Assembly: GCF_001641265.1 (NCBI RefSeq)
Contig: NW_020167521.1
Span: forward strand, 806,001 to 870,000
Direction: 5' to 3'
DNA length: 64,000 nt
Source: Pseudogymnoascus destructans
Taxonomy: Eukaryota > Ascomycota > Leotiomycetes > Thelebolales > Thelebolaceae
The position numbers were made by a program, and so were the translations under genes. Shown piece by piece: positions 35,905 through 47,926 of this stretch (position 1 is the stretch's first letter; every line of letters begins with the position of its first letter). The notes below the pieces were generated by a model, which was not told the origin of the DNA, made no database searches, and saw only the letters and a list, made by a program, of their open reading frames with translations.

Positions 35905-36835
35905 ATGTCTGTCGTCAGTTCGAAGGGGAAAACCCCCACCACGCCAACTTCGTCTCAGAGGTCTAAGCCTGAGAATGAAGAGATGCCTGACGCACCCACC
36001 GTCAACGAACTCAAGGAAACTCTACGCGTCAAGTTGCCCGACACTTACTCCGGCAACCGAAAGGAACTTGAGGTGTTTTTGCTACAGGTCGAACTGTACC
36101 AGCACTTCAATGACGAGAAGTTTCCCACCCAGGAGAGCTATGCCCTGTGGACTGCGTCCTACCTTAGGGGGGAAGCCCTGCGATGGGTCGAACCATTCCT
36201 CAAGGATTATTTCAAATATGAAAGTACCAATGGAAGCATGGCAACTACGCAGACTATGTTTGGCAGCTGGAAAGGATTCTGTAAGGAAATCCGACGCATG
36301 TTCGGAGACATCGATGAGATTAAGACCGCGGAAGACCATCTGTTTGCACTTAAGCAGACTGGCAGCGCCCTCACGTACTCCACAGAATTCCAGAGACAGG
36401 ATGGGACGCCAGCGCACTCATCAGCCACTACCGACGTGGGCTGAAGAGCCATATACGTATGGAACTTGCCCGTTTGGAACAACAACCAACGGACATGGTA
36501 GCGCTAATCGAACATACGGTCCGAATCGACAATCGACTATACGAATTCCAGAAGGAACGTCGGACCTATGACAAGCCCAAGAAAAGTTACCCCTACCGGG
36601 GAAACGAGGGCAGACGACGGGATCAACACCCGCGAGACAACCGTTGGTCGGACCCAATGGAACTCGATGCCACGTTCAAACCTGGACGACCCCGTGACCC
36701 TAAGAAAGACAGACAATTCAAGGAACGACTCTGTTTTAACTGCGACAAGCCAGGCCACATGGCCCGAGACTGCAGACAGCCAAAGACAACCTGTGTCCCT
36801 GTTCATCACGTGAAACAAGGCGGCGTTCCCCGGAC
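35905..36835 (+). pseudogene. Gypsy gag remnant with frameshift
   Basis: From ATG 35905 the frame reads a retrotransposon capsid protein (LKETLRVKLPDTYSGNRKELE, written here only in part; ALRWVEPFLKDYF; FALKQTGSALTYSTEFQR). At about 36393-36399 the frame breaks, and the gag reading resumes in another frame (SALISHYRRGLKSHIRMELARL is the kind of text expected) through a zinc knuckle CFNCDKPGHMARDC at about 36736. Past about 36835 the match is lost and no protease, reverse transcriptase or integrase follows. The element is thus 3'-truncated and frameshifted. Confidence 0.8.
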
Positions 36836-37098
36836 TCGTAACCCTCGTTTGATCACAACGATCGAAGCGCATATCAAAGCTCCCCACCGTTGTCCACTCC
36901 ACGAAGGCTGCGCCCGGCGAGTATCCACCGGATCTCGCCGCTATTCACATCCGGAATCGACGTCGAAATTGTTGAATGAGAGGTGGGGCTCCTGTGTCAC
37001 TCGTGATTTGTGTCTATTGAACTCGTGAGCTGAGTCAGCACTGTCTCGTACGGAAACGCCGGTGACGAGGCTCATCAGTCACGACTTCCGGAGCGAGT

Positions 37099-39489
37099 TC
37101 ATCCTGCTATCAGACTTCTTCCGCTCCTCATACGCGTTCCGGGCCGAGTGAGGTCGGCATTTGTAAAATTGACTACTTCCTGCTTCACCACCAATCTCGC
37201 TAGCTCCGTCTTAGCTTGACGTATCTCTGATGCAGGTGTCCTCCTGCTGTCCTTTCCATACTGACACTTCCCTACCTCGTGAGACCAGCTACCTTTCCGT
37301 TTCCGATTTGGAGATAAACTTCCTAATACCGCTCGTGGACGTATAAACTCAGCTCGTTCAAAGTCAATCCAGGTAATTCCTAGTCGATCCGGGTGTACGA
37401 GAATGTTACGGGCTTCCGAATCGCCCTGCAATACTCCCCGCTGATGTATGGCATGAAGACCACAGATGGCGTCGTCAGCGTGAGTTTGTGAGATTGGCGA
37501 TCGTAATTGGAATCCTCCAAAGCTTAGAAACATCATATAGACAATACGAACGGCTCCTGCGTAGTATAATATGCTGTCCACTTTCGTATCCCCTAGGTGC
37601 ACAGGTACGCACTTCCCCTGAACAGGAAGGAGACGACGGTAAATTGTCGATTCATGCATCAGATCTTTAACACACTCAATCCCGGTGCCTTTCGCAGCAA
37701 CGGTGTACCCAAATCCAGGTAACTTCACCTTGAAAAAAGCTCCTCCAGCTCCATGAATGTTCATTTCCACACAATAGTCAAGCTGATTGCGCAATAACTC
37801 GCGGATATGTCGCATGAATGTATTACGGTCGAGTTGATGACGACTCTTTCCATGTTCCTTGACATTCGGACACCGCCAATCGAGTTCTCCCCCATCTACC
37901 ATACCCATTAGGCAGTTTGGCGTACAAAACCGACCTAGATCCTTCTGGCGATGAGCCTTGCTGTAAGCCCCCCTTTTCCCACCACGTTCAGTAGATTGTG
38001 ATGGTGGGTTGGCGGAAGTAATAGGGTTTCCGCTGCTTGAAGGCGGTTGGGGACGGCTTGGTGTGTCGGGATGATGGTTGTCATCATCGCTGCTGAAAGA
38101 AGACGTCACTGAAGCACAAGTTCCCACAAATTGATTCTTCTTGCGAGGTCGAAATTGGATTGGTGACCGTATAATATCCTCATTGACTCTGGGTGAAGGG
38201 CGATACTCCGAAGACGGGACTTCGTCATCGGCGACAGCATCCTCGACCTCTTTAACGACGACATTCCATGCCTTGAGCTGACGCAAATCGATTACATCTG
38301 ACCGCGGTTGGTCAGGCTGTAGCCTTTACTCTTCGCGCGCTTAAAACGCCTCCATGCAGTGCACAGTGGATACTGAAAGGTTTCCACGCTCGTCCCAGCC
38401 AGTGGACGCGCCGACATCTCCTTTTGGAACAGATAGAGAGTAGTACACGGTTGAGGGATCGTCAGGAATGCGCAAGAATATCGTTGCTTCACCAGTGTAG
38501 ATCTCACCATATTCCACCCCAGCCTTCACCATATATGAGAAGCCTTGCGTGATCACAGCGGCGACCAAACGACGACAGCGAATTGCCACACTTTCATTCT
38601 CGCCTTCCTCCACAACCTCATCCAGGTTCATCTCGGCAAGACCTTCATAAATATGCCCCAATGTCAACTTATGGGGAGCTTTGTATTCGATCGTCAGTGC
38701 GGCCACCCGGTGCTCTGTCTCTCCCTCACCACTGGTATTGTAAACGCAGAACTGATCTGCACGAGGACGGGAAGATTTCATGGCAGATTTCGATGGCTTA
38801 GGAGAGTCAGCCCGTCCCGGTTTGTTTGCATGGGCTCGAAGGCGTTCCGACCGTCGCGGGTTGTCAGAAATGCTAAGAGATTGCATTTGCTCTGTTGTTC
38901 GATCAGGACTGAGTGTGTTGCTGTGGTTTTCAAACTTGACTGCGCCTTTGATACCAAAACGATGGCATAATACGCTGTCTTTAGAGAACCGCTCGATGAT
39001 CTGGGATACCAGATCCTCCACGGTGAATCGAGCAAAGCTATTAAGATCTAGCTCCGAACCCATCTGGCGCCGGCGAACGGCTTCCCCTGACTCTTCTAGT
39101 GTATGTAGGGAGGTAAAATGTCGTTCAAGGACGAATTCTGAATCCATCAAATCTTGCCACGTCCGTGCCTGCTCCGCATCAAATTCTGGCCATGGCAAGA
39201 TTCGATCAGGCCGCGGTTTGTTGTCTGCGTTTGCGGCATCGCCTTGCGTGGACTGTGTGGTATCTGGTTGGATGGTCAGACCTAGGCAAAGGTGATTATG
39301 GCATGCATCGAGGAACTCGGGCAGCGTTGTCTTTCCGGTCCTCTGTTCGTAGCGCTGTCGTTCATATTCGCGGAGACGTTCTGCTTCTTCGCGGAGTCGT
39401 TGCTCTTCTTCGCGGAGTCGTTCTGCTTCTTGCTCACGCCGCTGTGCTGCGCGAAGTTGATTCCGCAGTGCCTCAAGCTCTGAAGACAT
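37099..39489 (-). pseudogene. Fungal-type protein-kinase-like gene (FunK1-like), broken in the middle
   Basis: The N-terminal half is 39489-38341: a charged coiled coil rich in ERLREE, then a region ending GDVGASTGWDERGNLS. The C-terminal half is 38286-37099, with the kinase C-lobe: ICGLHAIHQRGVLQGDSEARNIL (HRD replaced by QGD) and TWIDFERAEF in place of DFG. This layout, a long N-part, a gap, then the lobe with GDSEARN, is the common fungal kinase-like family. Between the halves (38286-38345) homologous words are spread over three frames. A 57-nt GTATCC...CTACAG intron could bridge them but would delete an expected segment and has no branch site, so I favour indels. Confidence 0.6.
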
Positions 39490-40307
39490 ATTCGAGGACT
39501 GAACAAAAGAGTTAGCTCTTCTCTGTCGTTCTATGGCGGAAACGGAATTCCTACCCTTCTACTCCGTAGCTATGCCGCAGTGTCAGTCCACTTGAGCACC
39601 TGCGCCTCAACTGGACGAGCACGCATTTATTTATAAGGGTAATGCCGACAAGCAGATCTTGCAGACATTGCTGGAGCGCTGGAGCCCTTCGACGGATCGT
39701 ACCACTCAAGAAGCTGTGAGGTATTATCGCGTATGGAAACCAAAGTAATCGAAAGCGCGACAGAGGACACCTCGCGGAAGGAGCGAACTAGTCAGTTTGT
39801 GAACTAATCCGTATTAGGTATGGTGTTGAATGGATATCCTGAAGTTCCAGTTTAGACGCCGTCCATTCTATTTCCTCCATTTATTCCAAACGCTGCTTGG
39901 CCGCTGTCGATCGTTGCGAGATGATATGACGCGTCGAGCAGACAAAAAAAGCCGACCCATCCGTATGTCTCATTCCAGTTGTTTTCCGTTTTTGAGTTGT
40001 TGTTGAGCGTAGCTGGTATGACGCGTCGAGTGACAACAGAAAAGTCGGCCAAATCCAACCTCACATTTCTAGGAAGGCGTGTGCACGAACCAGCCGTTAA
40101 TTCGAGCTGAATAAAAGACCAAGCACTCCTCGCTGGCTGTCTTCAAAAGCTCTCTTAACGCGGTCCTCGGCCGTTGAATGGTGAAGAGCCATCTACCACT
40201 CTTACCTCAATCCATCGTCGACCCTGTGCTCCTAACGCAGCCGCCGTCGGTACGGACTGGTCGAAGTCAGTACCTCCAGTTCGCCTCGCTCGCTCCGCTT
40301 CACAGCC
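39490..40307. other. Intergenic between divergent kinase-like genes
   Basis: Contains two copies of TGACGCGTCGAG at about 39926 and 40019. No gene seen. Confidence 0.4.
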
Positions 40308-41126
40308 ATGGGCCATCTATTTTCTTCACTCTACTTAAAAACAAAAGCAAAACAACCGTTGCCTCTTGTCACATCGTCTACCATCTTAACAAATATGAAT
40401 CCAACCCAGCAAAACCTCATCGCTGTCGGCATCTTCAGCGTCGTCCACCACGTCAGTGACACGTTGGTTAGAAAGCTGCCTCGCACTGATGATGCCTTTA
40501 CCCTTCCAGGGAACCTTCAGGCCATCAGAAATGAAGCGACAATATACGCCTTACTGGGAGAAAATCCCTGTATCGTAAGGTGTTTATCCATCGGCAAAAC
40601 CTTGGACCATGTCGATCTTGAATTTTATCCACATGGGACCCTCATGAATTACATTCAAACGTACAAGGAATCTATCTCGGATGCTTCTCGGATCCGGTGG
40701 GCCCGTCAGATCATTGAAGCTGTGGCGCTTGTCCATGAGAAGGGTATCGTCCACGCGGATCTTGCCCTTAGGCAATTCTTCTTGGACTCAGATTTGAATG
40801 TCCGCCTCGGTGACTTTGGAGCATCTGGATACCCTGGGCAGGAGGCATTAGGAATGGAGGGCGCGAGCCATTTCTTGCCGAGGAACCCCGATGACCCAAA
40901 CACATTTTTGTCAGATCTATTTGCGCTTGGCTCTACACTCTACGAGCTTGGGGTCGGCGAGACTCCATATCGCGGCTTGAATGATGATCTGATAGAGAAT
41001 CTATATGCTAAAGGAGACTTTCCTTTCGTTGACGGCATTTTCTGCGGTTCCGTTATTTTGGGCTGTTGGAGATGTGAGTTCTCTTCTGCAAAGCATGTGC
41101 TCATGGGATTTGAAGAATTGTTTTGA
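40308..41126 (+). CDS. Small protein-kinase-like protein
   Basis: A single-exon frame of 272 residues. Kinase features: GIFSVVHHV as a reduced glycine loop, LVRKLP with the probable ATP-binding Lys, EATIYALLGENPCIVR, HADLALRQFF (HAD for HRD, and Arg-Gln where Lys-x-x-Asn is usual), LGDFGAS (DFG intact) and a short C-lobe ending CEFSSAKHVL. The start could also be the second ATG at 40395. The Asn of the catalytic loop is missing, so weak or no activity is possible. Similar short kinases are expanded in many Pezizomycotina; no substrate is inferred. Confidence 0.72.
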   Translation: MGHLFSSLYLKTKAKQPLPLVTSSTILTNMNPTQQNLIAVGIFSVVHHVSDTLVRKLPRTDDAFTLPGNLQAIRNEATIYALLGENPCIVRCLSIGKTLDHVDLEFYPHGTLMNYIQTYKESISDASRIRWARQIIEAVALVHEKGIVHADLALRQFFLDSDLNVRLGDFGASGYPGQEALGMEGASHFLPRNPDDPNTFLSDLFALGSTLYELGVGETPYRGLNDDLIENLYAKGDFPFVDGIFCGSVILGCWRCEFSSAKHVLMGFEELF

Positions 41127-42733
41127 TGCGATTTAATACTATCAAATACTTCATTGGTAGATTTCATAAATGAGTGTGCTGCTATGACCATGCCTACAAA
41201 TATGAGAAGGTGACCAGAATCCAACAACCATTCTCAAACTTTCTCTCAAGACAGCTATACCACAGGTTGCGGGTAGCGAACGTTTGCAACTTCCTGAGGG
41301 GAGGGCGTAGTATCTATTCGCCACGTTAAATCCATCTCTGAGTATTTTACTTACCTGCTAAGTTACTTACCTAGGCATGCTGAGCGCACTTTCCCTTCCT
41401 TCTGGTCGATCCCGCATGTCGTAGCTCGTAGTGAGGACAGTCTCTAATGCCCCTGGCCGGCTTTTTGTCGCACTCGCGGCCTGGTGTGTAGGTAACTGAG
41501 TTGCAAGTTGGATTAATGCAACCGCCGCCTTGGAATATGATGGTATGATACTTATCCAATTGTGTGACGGTGTTGCCTAAGCTACTTCGTTATAACTGAT
41601 ACGAAGACACACGCAGCTAGGCTCTTCTTGCTACGTGACCATATAATAAGTATATAAGGCCACAGAATTCTTATCACGTCTGTCCAAAGAACTTCCTTTA
41701 TAACCAGCCTTCCTTTGCAGACTTCACTTGCTGCTCAAGTACTCGAAGGTACTCATCTCTCTCACGAGGACATTATATTGACCAATCAGAAAACCGACGT
41801 TTACGATCTCGGCATACATTCTGGCAGGTGTAACTGGAAAGATAACACATGATGAGTTTGATAGGTCGTATATCTATTGTTGGCTATATGAAAATGGTAT
41901 CCCAGCCAGGCAGTCGCTGGTGGCTCCGGTCGTTGCCTTACAGTAGCTCTCTATCACATCATCCAATCAACGTACTCGAGGACAGGCGCTCGCTCCAGTC
42001 GATAGCACCGCTCCAAACACTGCGATTTCGCTCCAGTAGATGCCTGAATTGGTTGTGATTGACCACATCCACGTTGGACGAAGTGTCTACACACGAGAGA
42101 AGAATTCATCCATAAAGTATGTTGCCACACTAGAAAACTACACAAGGGTGATTTGCAAGACACCATCACAAACTTTGCCACGTAATCCATTACCTCGACT
42201 TGGCATCCACAGCAAAAACGGTTCACTGGTGAGTTATGCGCTACTGCCCAACTTGTTCAGTTATGGCCGAAACCTATCACCATCCAATCGTCATATTCCT
42301 GCCATTTTCAACCCCCCATAGATGAGTTCATGCAACGTCTAAAAAAAAGTCCTCCACTCATCCAGCCTCTTTGCCACAGAATAATATGTTCCGTTGCGAG
42401 TTTCATCACGAAGTTACTGACCCGTGCCGATTATGCTAGAGTCATTCATCTTCACGTGACCTTGACACTAGTAAACCGTGCCCCGCAACGTGAAGTTATC
42501 GCGAAAGGGCGGTCGTACGATTTTAAAGGCAAGAAATGTACCTCTACCCAACCCAGCGTCAGGCACTCTATCTTCTGCGAAGACAAACCACCAAGGACAG
42601 TCTTTAATATTCCCAATTTTCCGCTACCGTACGAGCTACCAAGATTCTGGCGCAAAGCCTTTGTTGTATCTTTCGCGGTCGGCCCAAAAACGATCGGCTT
42701 TGCCATCAAACACGCTCGCATCTCAGAACTAAG
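41127..42733. other. 1.6 kb without recognised genes
   Basis: Only short frames broken by stops, none with a family signature. A minus-strand Cys-containing frame at 41371-41559 lacks an ATG. I see no transposon ends or tandem repeats. Confidence 0.4.
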
Positions 42734-43198
42734 ATGTCCGTAACTACCTCGGATAAGGTGCATCTACAGCAGCGCCAGCTTGGAGAACAGGCACAAAGGT
42801 CATTGAAAGCAATACAAGACTGGCTGTCTACCGAAGCGCCACCGGTTATGTTCACACCACACGCGGAGGATTTTCATCTCTGTGTTGATCCCCAGATGTA
42901 CAAGACTATAAAACCTTTGCTTGAGGAGTTAGATCTAGTCACAAACAAGGTATTTCATTAAGTTGAGTTTCTAGAGTATTGCTAACTCTATCAGGGGGTT
43001 TCGGTCGTGAGGATTCCCGGTCCCAAATCCGCACCATTTTACAGCGACAAAGGTCCTGCATACATTATTCCGATCCGAGTCGATGAAGGCACTAAGCCAG
43101 CCGTATCGAACTGTCCTTTGATACCAGGTCAAAGTACCTACATCACCACCGGAGTCTATATTAGTCCGAAAATAGACCTCATGTTCGTTATAGTGTGA
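42734..43198 (+). CDS. Hypothetical protein, 139 residues
   Basis: Exons 42734-42949 and 42995-43198 with a 45-nt intron that has a GCTAACTC branch site and CAG acceptor; both exons are in frame. The product has a helical N-terminal half (QLGEQAQRSLKAIQDWL) and a beta-looking C-terminal half (VRIPGPKSAPFYSDKGPAYIIPIRV). I do not recognise the family. Its stop codon directly abuts that of the next gene on the other strand. Confidence 0.55.
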
Positions 43199-45422
43199 TT
43201 AGGTGTTGGAGGACGTTGGAAAGGGGATGCTGGTCATATCATATGGGTCGTACTGAAATGTGATGTTCGAAAGTAAATGGGCGTCACTGTAGTTGAAGGA
43301 GAAGTTCGAGAGGTAATGGCTGGAGTCGAAATCGAAGGGAAATGCCGAATCGTCATTGGCAATATTTTTGTTATAGGTTAGATCTGAAGACGGCCAAGGT
43401 AGATTGGAGAAGCCACTCGAATCCATGGCCATAGAGGCAATACCTGCACCTTCTGAGACTCTACTGGGTTCAAATTGCTGAGGGTCTAGGGGGCCTGTGT
43501 TCGGTCACCTTCTGCTGAGATTTAAAGTCTTGACGAGTTTAACGTACCTGGTGTAGTGGTTGGTGCACTGGCTTGGTTCATTTTCTGATTTTCGATGGAC
43601 TGTGCATTACCTGCAGATGAATTCGGGCCTTCTGATGAATTTATCACGTCTAGTAGAGAAGCGTCGGTAGAAGCTAAGTTGGTCTCTGGGAGACTTTGAC
43701 GGAATTGTTCTTCTTGTTCGGCAGAATTACCTCTCATCCGCCTATTGCTGGGAGCTTGACTGCTGGTGCTTTGTTGGTGCTCGACCTGTGGTAAGATTGA
43801 CCTGCGCCTTTTTTCCATAGGTCGTTCCATAGTGTATAAGGCAGGGCCTCCTGTCATGACTGGTTGCAACGGAGCCGAGTTTGGCGTTCCATTCACCAAA
43901 TCTCTGTCCAAAAGCGGTTGCTGCTCTGGCACCAATACCGGCAAGTAGCCATGACTGTACTCTGCGGCTGTCAACAGAGAGAGTATCGAATTGGAGTTAG
44001 TGCGAGTTTCCTCCTCCCCACCACCTCCACATCCAGCGAGGCCGTCAGCTAAACTAGTCAGCAATCCCGCAGGGCAACTTGACATTGGGATATTCTTACT
44101 ACTAGAATGTCCTGTTGAAGTTGCTGTAATTTCAGGGTGGACATTCGGAGGTGGTGGTATTCGCCTACTGTGGTAATTTCGGAGATATCGTGGATAATGG
44201 TCTATCTGTGAATCTGCACCGTCGCCGAGAGCAACACATATATCTGAGAGACTGGAGACGTTAAAATGCCTTCATCTAGCAATCTTGCGTGGAGTTCTAC
44301 CTGTAGACCTCACCAGCTATCGACTTGATGATGAATGGAACCCAGAAAGGTAGGGAAGCTTGTATCTCGAGTCCTGGCTTGCAGATTGGGACACGGCTAC
44401 TGAAGTAAGAAAATCCAGATTCTCCAGCCTGCGCAAAACGACCGTAGCAGGCTATTGATCGACCACCTACTCTCCAGATTAGATTGTGCCACAACTACGA
44501 TGCCCATCGATTCTTGATACTCACAAAGAACAAAAAGCTCGTACGCTCGATGGCCACGACCATCTGCTGCTAACGTACTCATCATCCGATTGACCCATAG
44601 CGCCCCGTTTCGGAGTCGCGTAAGGTTCTTTCCACATGAATCGCTAACGCATTTCTGCATGGCCTCCTCAACAAATCTCTTTTCCACGCCATGATGTAGT
44701 GCGACACAACACAAAGAGACGAACACGAAAACGCGGAAGCGATATATCTGTCTCGTAAATGTCGTCTCAATTTGCAGTGCTGCCGTAGTGATGGCGAAGG
44801 TGTTTAGAAGCTGTAGAATAGCATTTGAACGATCGTAGCAAACAACTGATAGATCTTTCTGGCCGGCGTTAAGATCCATTTGTGGACCTCTGCCGTGTAT
44901 AATGACGTCCAACGCCACTAGAATCTTAGCTGAGGATGCGAGGCCAACGCTTTCCCTCTTTGGCGACCAGTCTTTGGTGTTTGGAATGTCGCTGAGCATG
45001 TCATCCATTTCGTGCTCCCATCTTGTTTGTATTCGTTGCCTCTTCTTTGCCGGATTATGAAAAGAATCCTGTGACGGATTATACACGATGAATTCGAGGG
45101 TATTAAAAAGAGCCCCATCGCCATCAGAACTATCAGTTGCTTCGTCGCGCACCTCTGAACGCGACGGACTCGGAGGAGAACGATCCGTAGTCAACCCGCG
45201 CACCTCTGAAGGCGGAGAAGGCGGAGGAGAGTGGTTCGTGGTCAACTGGTGCACCCGTGAACGCTGCGGCGGAGGAGAACGAGTCGCGGTCAATTGGCGC
45301 GCCTTTGAACGCCGCGGCGAAGGGCAACGGATTATAGATAACTCGAACACTTTCGATTCTAAGTAAGCAATGTACTCAGAATCGGTGCCATCAAATTGGT
45401 CAATTCGCGCTCGAGAAGTCAT
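43199..45422 (-). CDS. Hypothetical 666-residue fungal protein
   Basis: Four exons on the minus strand, 45422-44521, 44399-44301, 44251-43548 and 43494-43199, join in frame to 667 codons including the stop. The exon chain is my own reconstruction from phases: donors GTATCA, GTAGAA and GTACGT, acceptors TTCAG, TCCAG and CACAG. The N-terminus has four imperfect repeats of the type RS-VRQLTT-RSPPP encoded at 45130-45350. A helical middle domain follows (VFVSLCCVALHHGVEKRF; LTRLRNGALWVNRMM), then a stretch LPFWVPFIIKSIAGEVYSLSDI, and a Ser/Asn/Gln-rich acidic C-terminus that looks like an activation region. No DNA-binding domain is visible. Function unknown. Confidence 0.6.
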
Positions 45423-47250
45423 CTCCGGTCGAGTAGGCAGAGGTGTTGAGAGGCCAGGTTGAGGAGGCGGAGTTTTGACGGAGAGATGATCCCGATTTGG
45501 AAACCAACGCTAGACCTAAAGAGGGGCCCTCATTGAGGGCCCCCCTTTGGGTATAGCTCGACAAAGCACGAAGGCAAGGGTTATCATACTCGCCACTAAA
45601 AGCCCGAAATACGGTTTCATAGTCCGATGGGCGTTCGCATGTTAGCCCTGACCACGTACGTACGTCCTCTCTATCCGCGATGTCGTGTTAAAGCCGGGCT
45701 TATGGTAATACCATTCCCTTCATTCGGATCTGTCTCTTCAAAACTCCGTAAAACGATAGGAACAGCACACGTATCGTCTATCGTTTCTCAAGTGAGACCG
45801 ATCGATCTGGCTCTAGTTCGACCTGAAGGTTTTAAATTGTCGTGCTCTCTCTATTCAAGCGTGGGGATCTAGTTCAATGTATAAGAAGAAGCTGAGGCTA
45901 CCAGTGTGTGCCAACTTCATCTCATTCAAGTTCAACCATACTCGCTCACGTTTCACCGTTGTTCTTTTCTCTCACCGAGTGCACGCTCGTTTGATACTAC
46001 ATGCAAGCCTTGTCTATCGTCGTTGGTACCTATCCTGCATACCGCCACTCCTCGGTGAGCCTTTGTGGGTGAAGGCATCTGCCACTTTTCGCCTCACTCA
46101 TATGTTACATGGTTCATGCGCAACTCTGTTTACTCTCACCGGTCCACGGTCGTTGACGCATTGGCATTGTGCACCCTGCACGCAGCTTCTATTGGATTTG
46201 GTCTCTGATCAGGCATTTCATCGTCATGACCTTCACAGATACTCAACGCGGTCCATGGAAGCCTTATTACTACGTTACACATGACCGTCGGTCTAAGACA
46301 GCCGTATCATCGAAATTCGAGATATGTACACCTGATGGAGAAGGTCAACCTGAGCGTATAACCCTACTGCCTTTTGTTCCGTCATTGAATGATCTCAGCG
46401 AAGGGAGGGCTACGCGGTTATCATTTATCGCCGATCTCGACCATACATCACGTACATACGGCGGCGACAATGGAGATAAGGGCAACCCAACACTGCTTTC
46501 CGTGGCAAGGAATTGGCTGTGTTGCATCGGTTCAAGAAGGATAACATCCAAGGCATATGCCACCACTTCCTGTGCTGATTCTCGTTCACTTCTGGTAAAG
46601 TGATACATTGGCGTTATGTTGCAAGCGGCCTTTCAGCGATGGCGAGTGTCGAACATTCCTGCTGTTGCAGACTTCTCTTTTGTTTTAGCATAGTTTCAAG
46701 CTTTATACATGTACGTAATACAAACAAACATCTCTTGCTTCGTTCATCGTCGCGGACTCCAAACTACCAATATTCAATCTTCTAGCGTACATGAAAGTGC
46801 AAGGAGAGGGCACTGCATCGATCGAGACAAAGACAAAAAGTAGTCCCAGAAGGCGGATGTGGCCAAAGAGATCCAGTTCGCATTCATGCAGCATGCCTCC
46901 ATTACTTCTGATATAAAGACACGGCCCTATCTGCTGGCCAGCATCGGATCGAAGGTCCCAACGTTCGACTCGGCAACGAACGAAAAACACATTGAGAGCC
47001 GCCTTATAGCGAAACGTTTGATAAAGTAGATGAGATCTGATATTTAAAATAGGTATCTTTGGCCCTTTACATATTTATTCCCTTTACTTTCCCTCCCCGT
47101 CAATCGTTCCAGTCCGTGACTTAGTTGAATATCAAAAGACCGCAAGGCAGAGTGAGGAGGAGGATGGCGTATATAAATCCGAATGTGGGAGGCGGCTGTC
47201 AAAATTATTAGCCCTCGTGAGCCAATGATGGAATACCAAACGTACCAGAA
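45423..47250. other. Intergenic with a G/C-rich hairpin
   Basis: At 45515-45550 a near-perfect 15-bp inverted repeat (AAAGAGGGGCCCTCA and its complement, one mismatch) could form a hairpin upstream of the 666-residue gene. A 125-codon frame from ATG 46226 to 46603 has no family signature and may be chance. Otherwise nothing. Confidence 0.4.
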
Positions 47251-47484
47251 TCAGTCAAGGTTGACGAAAAGGTTGACGAGAGGTCGAGCGGCGCTTTGAG
47301 ATAGAGAAAAATGGGAATGGATCTCTAGCCTCCTCTCTTGGGCATGTCGCAAGTCAATGATATCGTTCTTATAAGATTTGTGAAGCTCATCTGGCTGCTG
47401 GATCTGAGCATCCAAGTGAGACTTGATCTTGTCGACAGATGTAAAAGTTATCGAACACCACCTACAGGCCCAAATAAGCCCCAT
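47251..47484 (-). CDS. Small protein with one C2H2-like motif (77 residues)
   Basis: Starts at ATG 47484. Near the N-terminus it reads CRWCSITFTSVDKIKSHLD, a Cys-x2-Cys then a helix with one His, as in a half C2H2 zinc finger; a second His occurs in LHKSY. The rest is charged. It may be the first exon of a longer gene or a chance frame. It is divergently arranged with the LTR-split gene to its right. Confidence 0.35.
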   Translation of the reverse strand: MGLIWACRWCSITFTSVDKIKSHLDAQIQQPDELHKSYKNDIIDLRHAQERRLEIHSHFSLSQSAARPLVNLFVNLD

Positions 47485-47926
47485 TGTATTGAGATATGAA
47501 CTATGAAGAGTTCGTGGATATGTCTTGTTAATATTTATAGCAGTCGCAATGTGGGAAACTCAAGCAATGCGTCCGATTTGTCAGGATGGCTGAGTGATAT
47601 ATGCTCTTATCACTATCCAAGTCCGTACTCTAGAGGGGATGTGACATTTGTCTTGAATTGGCTTGTTGCCCTCCTTCCTTTTCGGTCCTTTCAGTGCTTT
47701 AATACAGAAGTTATATTAAACTCCGGACGCAGTTGGTATGTTGGCGCACTGACATGGTTCCTTCTTCGCACCTGTTATAAATCAGAACCTTCTACCCCAA
47801 CTTCTCTTCATCCTCCCATTTACCTTTCTGAATTTCTTCATCTTCTTTCCTTGCCTCTTTCATCCTGGAGCATTCGTCTGTCTCCATTCACACCCAGCAA
47901 GTATCCTTCACCTTTAAGTTGACACG
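47485..47926. promoter_or_regulatory. Divergent intergenic region, pyrimidine-rich leader
   Basis: Between the small minus-strand ORF and ATG 47927. The last 150 bases are C/T-rich (CTTCTTTCC-type runs), as in fungal core promoters and leaders. Confidence 0.4.

Noticed and set aside
41026..41165. Extra intron at the end of the 272-residue kinase-like gene
   Set aside because: The unspliced end (CEFSSAKHVL) fits the kinase C-lobe better than the alternative spliced tail.
41371..41559. Cys-containing minus-strand frame as a small secreted protein
   Set aside because: Starts with TTG, has no signal peptide, and no acceptor or ATG could be placed with confidence.
46226..46603. 125-codon ORF as a gene
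   Set aside because: No family signature, no intron and no second evidence; kept only as a note in the intergenic entry.
46703..46990. 95-codon minus-strand frame
   Set aside because: Begins with GTG, no ATG and no motif.
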